From the NCBI RefSeq assembly GCF_041431135.1, contig NZ_CP107799.1, positions 124,001-188,000 on the forward strand: 64,000 nt of DNA, in the 5' to 3' direction. Below, piece by piece: positions 27,801 through 36,461 of this stretch; positions within the stretch are counted from its first letter, which is position 1; each line of letters opens with the position of its first letter. The translations under genes and the position numbers were made by a program. The stretch comes from Streptomyces sp. NBC_00554 (GTDB lineage Bacteria > Actinomycetota > Actinomycetes > Streptomycetales > Streptomycetaceae). The notes beneath the pieces are model-generated. The model did no database searches. It saw only the letters and a program-made list of their open reading frames with translations, and was not told the origin of the DNA.

Positions 27801-27840
27801 AGGCAATGTGGTTGCCTCAGTCACCTAACTAAGTTCAGTT
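27801..27840. promoter_or_regulatory. Candidate operators upstream of the P450 operon
   Basis: AGGCAA at 27801-27806 and TTGCCT at 27812-27817 form an inverted repeat with a five-base spacer, 53 bases before the ferredoxin start. AACTAAGTTCAGTT at 27827-27840 is an imperfect palindrome. Either could bind the PucR-type protein or another regulator; no direct evidence. Confidence 0.4.
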
Positions 27841-28001
27841 CCGACTGTACTGCTCGCTCGCGAGGTCGGCGATCCACTCCTGAGTGATACAGATCACGGG
27901 CCGTGGGGGTTGTGCCTGGCATGTCGTGACACGGTGGAAACAACATGAAGGAGTCGCGGTTCGCGGGTGATGGGGCCGTGGAGGGCGACGCCCGGATGCG
28001 A

Positions 28002-29156
28002 TCAGGCGTGGCCGCGCAGGCGGAGCATCAGCAGCGCGAACTCGGCGCGGAGACGGCCGGATTCGCTGTCCAGGCTGAGATTCATGGCAGTCTCGGCGCG
28101 GGCGATGCGGGCTGCCATCGAGCTGTGGTGGAGGTGCATCTTGGCGGCTGCGCGGCGCAGTGACCTTTCGCGGCACAGTGCTTCCACCGAGTCGATGACC
28201 TCCTGGCCGCGCGGCTGTGCCGCCAGCCGCTCCAGGGCCCGTACGTCCGGCTGGGCATCGATGGCGTGATCGGGGATGTGCTCGGCGAGCAGGGTCAGCA
28301 CGCCGAGGTTCTCCCAGGACGTCACCCGTCCGCGCCGGGCATCGGTGACGGAGAACCGCAGGGCGATGCGGGCGGCGGCCCAGGAGTCGGCGGCGAGCCG
28401 CCCCGGCACCGCGGTCCCGATGCCCAGACGTAGGGGGAAGTCCCCCGCGGGCAGCCGTTCGTCCGGCGTGACCGCGGACAGCACGGCGATGAGAGGGCCC
28501 ATCCGGGCCCAGTGGGCGGACAGCCCCAGTGCCCTCAGCTCCCGCGCCACCGCTTCGCCGGATTCGGTGTCGGACCCTCCCTCGCTCTCCTCCTTGCCCT
28601 TGCCCTTGCCCCCGCCCTCTGCCTCACTCTCGCCACCGTCGGCGTCCTCGACGAAAGCGGCGAAGACCCGGATCGGTCGCGCCGGGTCGAAGCCGAGCAG
28701 CACCAGAGCCCGCGCCCGCGCGGTGGGGTCAGCGGCAGAGTCAAGGGCAAGGCGGATCAGGCTCTCAGGGTCGTCGATGCCCGGTACGAAGCGCTCGGCG
28801 CGCTCCAGCGCGAGTTCGACGGCGAGCGCGAGCCGTTCCAGCACGGCCTCATCCAGGGGATCCGGAACACCGTCACGCGCCAGCCACACACGGCCCGTTC
28901 GACCGCCCGTGCCCGGGCGCCCGAGTGGCGTGACTCCTGTCGAAGCGGGCGGCCCGTCGACCGGACGTGTATCGCCCTCGGGGTCGGGGTCGCACTGTAC
29001 GCATTCGCCGCTGTCCGGCGCCTCGAACCCGGCCGGGCAACCTGTGAACAGCGCGGCTGCCCGCAGCAGTTCGGGAAGCTGGACCCGGTCCCGGACGAGC
29101 GCGTCGAAGTACGCCACCACGTCCAAGACGCTCCTGTCGGCTCCCTGTGCTCGCAC
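28002..29156 (-). CDS. PucR/CdaR-family transcriptional regulator
   Basis: 384 residues, GTG start. C-terminal HTH_30 domain: VEALCRERSLRRAAAKMHLH followed by SSMAARIARAETAM, the typical PucR helix-turn-helix, preceded by a GGDEF-like middle domain (RLGIGTAVPGRLAADSWAAA, IALRF). The N-terminal sensor part is not recognised. Residues around 195-215 contain a low-complexity Glu/Gly/Lys insert (GGGKGKGKEESEGG) unusual for the family. It lies between the P450 operon (same strand, downstream) and the divergent second P450, so it may regulate either or both. Confidence 0.82.
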   Translation of the reverse strand: MRAQGADRSVLDVVAYFDALVRDRVQLPELLRAAALFTGCPAGFEAPDSGECVQCDPDPEGDTRPVDGPPASTGVTPLGRPGTGGRTGRVWLARDGVPDPLDEAVLERLALAVELALERAERFVPGIDDPESLIRLALDSAADPTARARALVLLGFDPARPIRVFAAFVEDADGGESEAEGGGKGKGKEESEGGSDTESGEAVARELRALGLSAHWARMGPLIAVLSAVTPDERLPAGDFPLRLGIGTAVPGRLAADSWAAARIALRFSVTDARRGRVTSWENLGVLTLLAEHIPDHAIDAQPDVRALERLAAQPRGQEVIDSVEALCRERSLRRAAAKMHLHHSSMAARIARAETAMNLSLDSESGRLRAEFALLMLRLRGHA

Positions 29157-29373
29157 GTCATCACCCTAATCGCCCGCCAGGCGGCGGGCCACGGGCGCCA
29201 AGTTCCCGCCAGTTCGCGGTCGTGGCGGCCAGGCCCGGCGAACCACCATGAGGGGTGTGCGCGGCGCGTGAGCGAGCCGCTCGGCCACCGCCCGGTGTTT
29301 CCCGGCCCGCCCGGAGACTCCCGGCGCGGAGCGCCCCGCGTACGCCCTATTCCTGAGCAGACGGGAGCTCCCC

Positions 29374-30594
29374 ATGACGACCAGCACCCTCCCCCATTTC
29401 CCCCAGACCCGCGGCAGCGGCACCGGCTGCCCCTTCTCTCCGCCCGCCGAGTACTCCGACTGGCGTGCCGCGGAGGGCCTGCAGAAGGTGAGCCTGTGGG
29501 ACGGCAAGACCGCTTGGGCCGTGACGCGGTACGAGGACATCCGGGTCGCCATGAGTGACCCGCGGATCAGCGCCGACTCCGGGAACCCAGGAATGCCCCG
29601 GGTCCACGCGGGGCAGCAGGCGGGAACCCCGCTGTCCACGACCTTCATCCGCATGGACGATCCCGAGCACGCGCGGCTGCGCCGGATGGTCACCAAGAAC
29701 TTCATGGTCAAGCGTGTGGAGGCGCTGCGGCCGCGGATCCAGGAACTGGTGGACGACCTCATCGGGAAGATGACTGCCGGGCCAGGCCCCGCGGACCTGG
29801 TCCAGGATTTCGCCCTCCCCGTGCCCTCGCTGGTGATCTCCATGCTGCTGGGAGTGCCGTACGGGGACCACGAGGTCTTCCAGAAGAACAGCGCCACCAT
29901 GATCAGCCGTGAGGCCACGGCCGAGGAGACCAAGGCTGCCGGAGCGGCGCTCTTCGGCTATCTGCGCCAACTGACCGCCGCGAAGGAGCGCGAGCCCGGT
30001 GACGACATCCTCAGCGCCCTGATCGCCGAGCAGGTCACCCAGGGCGAGCTCACCCTCGATGAGGTGGCGAGCATGTCCATGCTGCTGCTCTTCGCCGGAC
30101 ACGAGACGACCGCCAACATGATCGCGCTCGGCACGCTGGTCCTGCTCCGCCATCCCGACCAGCTCGCCCGCGTCCGCGAAACGGACGACCCCAAGGTGAT
30201 CGCGAACACGGTCGAGGAGCTGCTGCGCTATCTGACCATCCTGGAGAACCCGATCACGCGGGTGGCCAAAGAGGACATCGTTATCGGCGACCAGCTGGTC
30301 CGGGCCGGTGAAGGCCTGATCATCAGTCTGCCCGCGGGCAACCGGGACACGGCCTTCCTCGCCGACGCCCCCGACGAATTCGACATCGACCACCGCACCG
30401 TGGGCCACCTCGCCTTCGGCTACGGCATCCACCAGTGCATCGGCCAGGCGCTGGCCCGCGTGGAGCTCCAGGTGGCGCTGCCCACGCTGCTGCGCACGCT
30501 GCCCGGCCTGCGGCTCGCGGTGCCGTTCGAGGAGGTTCCGTTCCGCAAGGACGCGCTCGTCTACGGCCTCGACCGGCTCCCGGTGGCCTGGTAG
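29374..30594 (+). CDS. Cytochrome P450
   Basis: 406 residues. Substrate-recognition N-terminal half with the conserved FIRMDDPEHARLRRMVTKNF (C-helix), I-helix LLLFAGHETTANM, K-helix ExxR in VEELLRYL, and heme loop FGYGIHQCIGQALARVE. Typical actinobacterial P450 (CYP105/107-like in overall look; no subfamily claimed). Divergent from the PucR gene and followed by a TetR gene after a 31-base palindrome. No redox partner is adjacent on this strand, but two ferredoxin/reductase pairs lie within 7 kb. Confidence 0.95.
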   Translation: MTTSTLPHFPQTRGSGTGCPFSPPAEYSDWRAAEGLQKVSLWDGKTAWAVTRYEDIRVAMSDPRISADSGNPGMPRVHAGQQAGTPLSTTFIRMDDPEHARLRRMVTKNFMVKRVEALRPRIQELVDDLIGKMTAGPGPADLVQDFALPVPSLVISMLLGVPYGDHEVFQKNSATMISREATAEETKAAGAALFGYLRQLTAAKEREPGDDILSALIAEQVTQGELTLDEVASMSMLLLFAGHETTANMIALGTLVLLRHPDQLARVRETDDPKVIANTVEELLRYLTILENPITRVAKEDIVIGDQLVRAGEGLIISLPAGNRDTAFLADAPDEFDIDHRTVGHLAFGYGIHQCIGQALARVELQVALPTLLRTLPGLRLAVPFEEVPFRKDALVYGLDRLPVAW

Positions 30595-30625
30595 GAGCAG
30601 GACCAGCGGGCAGCACCGCAGCGTT

Positions 30626-30656
30626 CAGGCGCATGGCAGATACTGCCATGCGCCTG
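30626..30656. promoter_or_regulatory. 31-base palindrome, TetR operator
   Basis: Perfect 14-base arms around ATA: CAGGCGCATGGCAG at 30626-30639 and its complement at 30643-30656. The core GGCAGnnnCTGCC recurs twice at 34801-34844 before BKACE. Located 39 bases before the TetR start; it could also end transcription from the P450 gene. Confidence 0.7.
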
Positions 30657-30694
30657 TTAGCGTCGGGCCAGGAAACGGCGGAAGGAGAGTGGGC

Positions 30695-31303
30695 GTGCAG
30701 ACGCGTACGGCACGGGAGGTGAAGGAGGAGAAGGAGCGGACGATGCTGGACGCTTCCAGGGCCGCGGTCCAGCTCTTCATCGACCACGGCACCAGCTCCT
30801 TCACCATCAAGGAACTCGCCGCGCACGCCGGCATCTCGGAGCGCTCCTTCTACCGCTATTTCCCGCGCAAGGAGGACGTCGTACGGCCCTTCCTCGCGGC
30901 GGGCTCCGAGCGGATCGCCGCGGAGGTGGCCGGACGCCCGTCCGACGAGCCGCTGTCCACCTCTCTGGTGCATGCCTGGTCCGGATCCTGGGCCGCCACC
31001 CACGTCGGGCAACTGCGCGCTCTGCACGGGATCCTGCGGGAGTCGGAGGCGTTCCGCGCCCAATGGCTTCAAGTCATCACCGACAGCGAGCTGCTGTGGT
31101 CGCGGGTCATCGCCGAGCGGCTGGGTATCGGCCCGCGCTCCTACCGGGCCGCGCTGGCCGGCGCGGTGGTCGCCGCCGCGATCCGGCTGTCGACTCAGGC
31201 GTACGACGACACGGATGGCGCCGAAGACCCCACGACGATGTTCGCCACCGCCCTGGAGCTGGTGGGCCCCTCCCTCTTCGCACCGGCGGAACCGGAGGCC
31301 TGA
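30695..31303 (+). CDS. TetR-family transcriptional regulator
   Basis: 202 residues from GTG 30695, preferred over GTG 30689 because AAGGAGA at 30682-30688 is then correctly spaced. HTH in FTIKELAAHAGISERSFYRY FPRKED is clear, then a TetR C-terminal ligand domain with many helices (WLQVITDSELLWSRVIAERL). Its own promoter holds the GGCAGnnnCTGCC palindrome, and two further copies lie in front of the BKACE-aldehyde dehydrogenase genes, so these are its likely targets. The inducer would be a pathway intermediate, possibly an acyl-CoA. Confidence 0.9.
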   Translation: MQTRTAREVKEEKERTMLDASRAAVQLFIDHGTSSFTIKELAAHAGISERSFYRYFPRKEDVVRPFLAAGSERIAAEVAGRPSDEPLSTSLVHAWSGSWAATHVGQLRALHGILRESEAFRAQWLQVITDSELLWSRVIAERLGIGPRSYRAALAGAVVAAAIRLSTQAYDDTDGAEDPTTMFATALELVGPSLFAPAEPEA

Positions 31304-31329
31304 CTGCAACGCGACGCATTGCAGTCAGG
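31299..31329. terminator. Hairpin at the TetR stop
   Basis: CCTGACTGCAA at 31299-31309 and TTGCAGTCAGG at 31319-31329 are perfect inverted repeats with a nine-base spacer, beginning inside the TetR stop region. Probably a terminator, but an operator cannot be excluded. Confidence 0.5.
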
Positions 31330-31342
31330 CGCATGCAACGCA

Positions 31343-31385
31343 ACGAGTCGAGCCCGGCGTGGCAGGAACGCCGGGCTCGACTCGT
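31343..31385. terminator. Bidirectional terminator between TetR and SDR
   Basis: Perfect 18-base arms (31343-31360 and 31368-31385, starting ACGAGTCGAGCC) around a seven-base loop, placed between two convergent genes. Confidence 0.88.
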
Positions 31386-31398
31386 CTGGGGGTGTGGC

Positions 31399-32184
31399 TC
31401 AGACCGCGGCCCAGCCGTTGTCGACCGGCAGGATCACTCCGTTGATGTTGCTCGCGGCGTCGGAGGCCAGGAAGACGATCGCGGCGGCAACCTCGTCGGC
31501 CTCGCCCAGCCGGCCGGCGTTGAGCCTGGCGTAGCCGCTGACGGTGCCGGGGCCGAGGGCGGCCGGGTCGACCTTCATCTCGGTGACCAGGTTGGTGGCG
31601 ACGCCACCGGGTGCGACGGCGTTGACCCGCAGCCCCTTGTCCCGGTACATGACGGCGGTGGACCGGGTGAGGCCGACCAGACCGTGCTTGGAGACGGTGT
31701 AGGCGGCGCCGGCCGCGCTGCCGCGCAGGCCCGCCTCGGAGGTGGTGTTGACGATGACACCCCCGTTGCCGGCAAGGAGGTGCGGAAGGGCGGCGCGGGT
31801 CATCAGGAACGGCGCGGTGAGGTTGATCCGGATGATCCGCTCCCACTCGGCGTCGCTGACGTCGCCGGCCGCGGACATCGTGTCGTAGACCCCGGCGTTG
31901 TTGATCAGGATGTCGATCCCGCCAAAGCCGTCGACGGCGGTGGCGACCGCCCGGTCGACGACGGCCTGGTCGCTCAGGTCGCCCACGCAGGTGAGCGCGG
32001 TGGCGCCGCCGTCCTCGATCTGCTGGATCTCCTTGGCGACGGTCTCGGCACGCTGGGCGTCGAGGTCGGCGACGACCACTTGGACGCCTTGGCGGGCGAG
32101 AAGGAGAGCGGTGGCGCGGCCGATGCCGGAACCGGCGCCGGTCACGACCGCGCTGCGGCCCGCGAGGGAGGTGGTGAGGCTCAT
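31399..32184 (-). CDS. Short-chain dehydrogenase/reductase
   Basis: 261 residues. Classical SDR: cofactor motif VVTGAGSGIGRATALLLARQ, ADLD after beta-2 (favours NAD), structural NNAGV, catalytic S-Y-K with YTVSKHG, and PGGVATNLV. It lacks the 15-20 residue insert of mycofactocin-coupled SDRs, so it should use free NAD(P). 120 bases after the aldehyde dehydrogenase on the same strand; probably oxidises an alcohol in the same route. Confidence 0.93.
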   Translation of the reverse strand: MSLTTSLAGRSAVVTGAGSGIGRATALLLARQGVQVVVADLDAQRAETVAKEIQQIEDGGATALTCVGDLSDQAVVDRAVATAVDGFGGIDILINNAGVYDTMSAAGDVSDAEWERIIRINLTAPFLMTRAALPHLLAGNGGVIVNTTSEAGLRGSAAGAAYTVSKHGLVGLTRSTAVMYRDKGLRVNAVAPGGVATNLVTEMKVDPAALGPGTVSGYARLNAGRLGEADEVAAAIVFLASDAASNINGVILPVDNGWAAV

Positions 32185-32304
32185 GGTGGTGTACTCCGTT
32201 GTACTCGTGGCTGCTGTCGGCCCTGGGGCCCCGGGTGCGGTCCGGGGTCCCAGGGCCCGCCCCGGCCTCCGTGTGCAGTCGGAGACCGGGGTACCTGCGC
32301 GGGG

Positions 32305-33762
32305 TCAGCGCAGGGGCGCGATGGCGACCGTCTTGGGGCGGATGAACTCGGCGATGCCCTGGTAGCCGCCCTCGCGGCCGAACCCGCTCTCGCCCTGCCC
32401 GCCGAAGGGGCTCCAGGGCTGGACGACGGCGGCGCCGTTGACGTAGACCGTGCCCGCCTCCAGCCGGTCGGCGACGGCGTGCACGCGGGTGACGTCGCGG
32501 GAGTGGATGTACGCGGCAAGACCGAAGTCCGTGCTGTTGGCGATCTCCACCGCCTCCTCGTCGGTCGAGAACCTGCTGACGGAGATGACCGGACCGAACA
32601 CCTCGTTCTGGGCCAGGCTGCTGCCCGGGTCGACATCGGCGAAGATGGTCGGCTCGACGAAGCTGCCCGCCGCGAGTTCACCGCGGATCGGGTTGCCACC
32701 CGTGACCAACCGGCCGGAGCCGTCGGCGCGGGCCTCGTCGACCAGGGAGAGAATCCGGTCGCGGGCGGCGGTGTTGATGACCGGCCCGAACAGCACACCC
32801 GGGTTCGACGGGTCGCCGATCGGCAGCGACTCGGCTGCCGCCACGAGCTTGGCCACCACCTCGTCGTACACGCTGTCCTGGACCAGGACGCGCGAGCCGA
32901 GGATGCAGGCCTGGCCGCTCAGCGCGGACAGCCCCATCCTGATGGCCTCGGCGGACGCCTTGTCCAGATCGGCGTCGGCGAAGATGATGTTGGCCGACTT
33001 GCCGCCCAACTCCATGACGGACGGCTTGAGATGCTCGGCGCAGGTCGCGAGGATCTTGCGGGCGGTGGCCGGGCCTCCGGTGAAGGAGATCTTCTGCACC
33101 TTGGGGTGCGCGACCAGGGCCTGACCGGCATCGGCGGTGCCCGGCACGACGGTGATCACACCGGCGGGTATGCCCGCCTCCTCGGCGAGGCGCGCGAACA
33201 TCTCCGCGGTGAACGGGGTGAGTTCGGACGGCTTGATGACGACGGTGTTGCCCGCGGCGAGCGCCGGGACGACCTTCATGCACAGCGAGGCGAGCGGCAC
33301 GTTCCAGGTGATGATCGCGCCGATCACGCCGTACGGCTCGGGCTGGCTGTAGGTGAAGTCGGTTCCCTGGACGAACGATCCGGTGACCGTGCCCTGCAGT
33401 TTGTCGGCCCAACCCGCGTAGTAGGTCAGCCAGTTGACGGCCAGCTTCACATAGTGCGGGCCGCCGATCACGGGGGTGCCGTTTTCCAGGGCGGCGATCC
33501 GGGTGAGCTCGGGCTGTTTCTCGCGGATCAGCTCGCCCAGGCGCAGCAGGAGATCGCGGCGCTGGTCGGGGCGCATTCCGCGCCAGACCTTGAATGCCTC
33601 GGCCGCCGCTTCGACGGCGTCCGCGACCTCGGCGGATCCGGCCAGCGGGATCTGCGCCTGCACCTGTCCGGTCGCCGGGTTGACGTGGTCGAACACGCCT
33701 CCGGAGCCGGTCGGCAGCTTCTTCTCGCCCACCCAGAGGCGGACCTCGGGCAGCGCCGTCAT
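32305..33762 (-). CDS. NAD(P)-dependent aldehyde dehydrogenase
   Basis: 485 residues. Conserved elements: PYGVIGAIITWNVPLASLCM with the oxyanion asparagine, KPSELTPFTAEMFARLAEEA, nucleotide-binding FTGGPATARKI, the general-base glutamate in VMELGGKSANI and the catalytic cysteine in SGQACILGSRVLV. The usual TPWNFP reads ITWNVP, a mild change seen in branches of the family. ATG 33762 overlaps the stop of BKACE (ATGA). Likely converts an aldehyde from P450/SDR oxidation to an acid. Confidence 0.94.
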   Translation of the reverse strand: MTALPEVRLWVGEKKLPTGSGGVFDHVNPATGQVQAQIPLAGSAEVADAVEAAAEAFKVWRGMRPDQRRDLLLRLGELIREKQPELTRIAALENGTPVIGGPHYVKLAVNWLTYYAGWADKLQGTVTGSFVQGTDFTYSQPEPYGVIGAIITWNVPLASLCMKVVPALAAGNTVVIKPSELTPFTAEMFARLAEEAGIPAGVITVVPGTADAGQALVAHPKVQKISFTGGPATARKILATCAEHLKPSVMELGGKSANIIFADADLDKASAEAIRMGLSALSGQACILGSRVLVQDSVYDEVVAKLVAAAESLPIGDPSNPGVLFGPVINTAARDRILSLVDEARADGSGRLVTGGNPIRGELAAGSFVEPTIFADVDPGSSLAQNEVFGPVISVSRFSTDEEAVEIANSTDFGLAAYIHSRDVTRVHAVADRLEAGTVYVNGAAVVQPWSPFGGQGESGFGREGGYQGIAEFIRPKTVAIAPLR

Positions 33763-34655
33763 GCCGCACCGCCCTTGAGTACGGCGTGCGCCTGGGCGCC
33801 GGTCGCCACCGGGCGGCCGACCTTCTCGGCGAGCGCGACGGCGGCCTCGACGGTCTCGCGGTTGGACATCGCGGTGGCGCCCGCGGTGTCCTCGACGCCG
33901 ACCCGCAGGTGGCCGCCGAGTTCCAGGGTGCGCTGAGCGATCTCGGAGTCGAGCAGGACACCGCCCTGGATGCTGACGATCCAGGGGAGGTCGCAGCCCT
34001 CCATCAACGAGAGGTACATGTCGAGGGACTGGTTGGTCGGGGGCAGACCGAATCCGGCGGTCGGCCACTTGACGCCGCCGAGCTGGTACTCGCCGCCGAA
34101 GTACAGCTTGATCATCGAGCCGGCCGGGAACAGGCCCTTGGCCGCGTAGGCGAGGATCCAGCGCAGGTTGCTCGGGTCGTACACACCGAGGCTGAGCGGA
34201 GTACCCGTCCTGTCGGCGAACTCGACGACCTCGTGCGCGGAGGCGTAGTCGGCGCCGCCCTGCACGTGGATGGAGGGCAGACCGTTCTCGCCGAGCATGC
34301 CGAACTGCGTCAGACCCGGGTCGAGCGCGGCCATCGTGAGGACACCCGCTTGGGCGAGCGCCGGCAGGTGGGCGTTCTTCTCCTCCATGATCTTCTCGCC
34401 GCGGAGGTAGTCGTTGTAGACGAACACCTCCGGGTAGGCCTTGAGGATCTCGCTCTCGACGTGGACGATCTGCGCGATCGCGCCCTCGCGGGTCTGCCGG
34501 AAGTCGTGGTGGTGGTGGACGATCGCGGCGCCGCCGGCCAGCGACTCGGTGGCCTCGTGGATGAGCTCCTCGCTCGTCTGGAGCGGCTCCCCCTTGCGCA
34601 GCGGAGTGATGGCAGCCTCGATGACGACGGGGCTGGTGACGGATGTGCGGCTCAT
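33759..34655 (-). CDS. Beta-keto acid cleavage enzyme (BKACE, DUF849)
   Basis: 298 residues from ATG 34655, with AAGGAG upstream. BKACE enzymes condense a beta-keto acid with acetyl-CoA and release acetoacetate plus a new acyl-CoA. Visible: ITPLRKGEPLQTSEELIHEA, the metal-binding histidine cluster AAIVHHHHDF (usually HxHxRD), LGENGLPSIHVQGG and RVGVEDTAGATAMSNRETVE near the C-terminus. The HHHHDF in place of the common HLHVRD suggests a divergent subgroup. First gene of an operon with aldehyde dehydrogenase; duplicated TetR operators lie in its upstream region. Confidence 0.85.
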   Translation of the reverse strand: MSRTSVTSPVVIEAAITPLRKGEPLQTSEELIHEATESLAGGAAIVHHHHDFRQTREGAIAQIVHVESEILKAYPEVFVYNDYLRGEKIMEEKNAHLPALAQAGVLTMAALDPGLTQFGMLGENGLPSIHVQGGADYASAHEVVEFADRTGTPLSLGVYDPSNLRWILAYAAKGLFPAGSMIKLYFGGEYQLGGVKWPTAGFGLPPTNQSLDMYLSLMEGCDLPWIVSIQGGVLLDSEIAQRTLELGGHLRVGVEDTAGATAMSNRETVEAAVALAEKVGRPVATGAQAHAVLKGGAA

Positions 34656-34800
34656 GACCAGTGCTCCTTCAGGAAGATCGGAGGACGGAAACGGGATGGG
34701 GCGGATCGGAACGGGATCCGGATGGTGGGCGTCGACGGTGGGCGTCTGAACACGGCATCCGTGCGACATCCGGAGGGGCGCCGAGCCCGACGCTAACAGG

Positions 34801-34844
34801 GGGTGGCAGAAACTGCCACACCTTGGTGGCAGTTTCTGCCACCC
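34801..34844. promoter_or_regulatory. Duplicated TetR operator before BKACE
   Basis: Two palindromes, GTGGCAGAAACTGCCAC and GTGGCAGTTTCTGCCAC, which also form 19-base inverted arms (34801-34819, 34826-34844) around ACCTTG. The GGCAGnnnCTGCC core is the same as at 30632-30650 in front of the TetR gene. It sits 146-190 bases before BKACE and 19 bases past the ferredoxin reductase end. Confidence 0.72.
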
Positions 34845-34862
34845 TTGGTGAGGTCCGGCACA

Positions 34863-36047
34863 CTACGCGGCCGGCACACCACGCACGGTGTCGCGCCACT
34901 CGGCACCGGCGGCGATCGCCGCACGCCAGGAGCGGATCGCCTTGGGCGGAACACCCACCCCGAGCACCCCCACCAACCGCGTTCCCCTCCGGTACGCGGC
35001 CACGAAACGGCGCTCGGCCAGCGAGCCCTCGACGACGGCCATCTCCTCGTGGGCCCGCAGATAGCCGTACGCCTGGATCTTCATGTCGTACTGGTCGGAC
35101 CAGAAGTACGGCACCGGGGCGAACGCCCGCTGCGCGCCCGAGTCGTCGCACAGCAGGTTGCGGGTGACCGCCATGCCCTGCTCACTGGCGTGGGTGCGGT
35201 GCTCGATCCGCATCGACGTACCGAACAACGGGTTGTACCAGTGGGCCACATCCCCGGCCCCGTACACGCCGGGCGCGGCCTGGCCGTACTCGTCGCAGAC
35301 CAGTCCGTTGTCCAGACGCAGCCCGCTGCCCTCCAGCCACTCGGTGTTGGGCAGCGATCCGATCGCCACCAGTACCTCGTCGGCCTCGATCAGCGTGCCG
35401 TCCGCCAGCCGTACGCCGTCCGCGGTGACCTCCTGGACCAGCACGCCGGTCCGCAGGTCCACCCCGTGCTCGGCATGGGCCCCCGACAGCACCCGGCCGA
35501 CCTCCTCGCCCACGGCATGGGCGAGGGGAACCGGCGCCGGCTCCAACAGGGTCACCTCCGCGCCCAGACCACGGGCCACAGCGGCCGCCTCGGCGCCCAG
35601 GAACCCGGCGCCCACCACGACCAGGCGGCACCCGGCTTCCAGTCGCCCCTTCAGGGCCAGCGCGTCTTCGAGGGTCCGCAGCACGTGGGCCCGCGCATGG
35701 CCGGGCAGCCTCCGCGGGCGCACCCCGGTCGCGATGACCAGGCCGTCGTACGGCACCTGGTCGCCGTCGGACAGTGCGACGCTCCGGCCCGCCAGGTCCA
35801 GGCCCGTCGCCGCAGAACCGAGGCGCAGTTCCAGTTTCAGCGCGTCGACGTCGGCCGGGGCCCGCAGCGGCAGCCGGTCCGCGCCCCACTCCCCGGAGAG
35901 GATCTGCTTGGACAACGGAGGGCGGTCGTACGGCAGATGGGGCTCGTCGCCGATCAGGGTGATGGTGCCGCCGAAGTTCTCCCTGCGCAGCGTCTCCGCC
36001 GCGGCGAGACCGGCCGCCGAGGCCCCGACGACGGCAACGCGCCTCAC
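34863..36047 (-). CDS. Ferredoxin reductase, FAD/NAD(P)H-dependent
   Basis: 394 residues, GTG start overlapping the ferredoxin stop (GTGA). Same architecture as the reductase at 26337: VAVVGASAAGLAAAETLRRE, HLPYDRPPLSKQILSGEWGA, VVVGAGFLGAEAAAVARGLG, GVYGAGDVAHWYNP and PYFWSDQYDMKIQAYGYLRA. The two are clearly related but diverged, so this is a paralogue rather than a recent duplication. Serves the adjacent ferredoxin, and probably the P450 at 29374, which has no partner of its own. Confidence 0.95.
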   Translation of the reverse strand: MRRVAVVGASAAGLAAAETLRRENFGGTITLIGDEPHLPYDRPPLSKQILSGEWGADRLPLRAPADVDALKLELRLGSAATGLDLAGRSVALSDGDQVPYDGLVIATGVRPRRLPGHARAHVLRTLEDALALKGRLEAGCRLVVVGAGFLGAEAAAVARGLGAEVTLLEPAPVPLAHAVGEEVGRVLSGAHAEHGVDLRTGVLVQEVTADGVRLADGTLIEADEVLVAIGSLPNTEWLEGSGLRLDNGLVCDEYGQAAPGVYGAGDVAHWYNPLFGTSMRIEHRTHASEQGMAVTRNLLCDDSGAQRAFAPVPYFWSDQYDMKIQAYGYLRAHEEMAVVEGSLAERRFVAAYRRGTRLVGVLGVGVPPKAIRSWRAAIAAGAEWRDTVRGVPAA

Positions 36048-36241
36048 GCGTCCACCAGCCGGATCGCGGCGGCCGGGCAGACCATGGCCGACTCCCGTAC
36101 CCCTTCGTGCAGTTCGGCTGCCGGCCGCTCATCGAGGAGCACGACCATGCCGTCGTCATCCCGCTGGTCGAAGACCTCTGGAGCGATCAGAACGCACTGC
36201 CCCGAGGCCACACACTTCGGCACATCGACTTCTACGAGCAT
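36044..36241 (-). CDS. 3Fe-4S ferredoxin of a P450 system
   Basis: 65 residues. Cluster cysteines in KCVASGQCVLIAPEVF and VCPAAAI, again three ligands expected. Close relative of the ferredoxin at 27554 (shared APEVFDQRD, VVLLDE). Starts its own two-gene unit with the reductase. Upstream, GATCAAAAG is repeated in tandem near 36273-36291, a possible regulatory site. Confidence 0.93.
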   Translation of the reverse strand: MLVEVDVPKCVASGQCVLIAPEVFDQRDDDGMVVLLDERPAAELHEGVRESAMVCPAAAIRLVDA

Positions 36242-36461
36242 CTTGTCTTTCTCTTTCCCGTGACGCCTCGCTGATCAAAAGGATCAAAAGGACTGATGGA
36301 TCCGAGGCGGATGGGTGGGGGGTTCCACCTCTTCATGCTGGTACGCGCGCCCGTACGGCGGCCATCGCCAGACGGCGGGTTTTGGCTGGTCCGGATGCCG
36401 CCACCTGGCGGGGTGGTCGCACCCTTGGATACGGGCTCCCCTAAAGACGGCTCCCCGGCGG

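Noticed and set aside
31063..33936. 957-codon plus-strand frame opposite the SDR and aldehyde dehydrogenase
   Set aside because: Shadow frame caused by high GC; minus-strand genes carry all catalytic motifs.
34801..34844. Inverted arms as a terminator of the ferredoxin/reductase unit
   Set aside because: The location fits, but each arm is itself a palindrome with the same core as the TetR promoter site, so operator is the better reading; dual use is possible.
36273..36291. Tandem GATCAAAAG as an iteron or CRISPR-like repeat
   Set aside because: Only two short copies; more likely chance or a simple regulator half-site.
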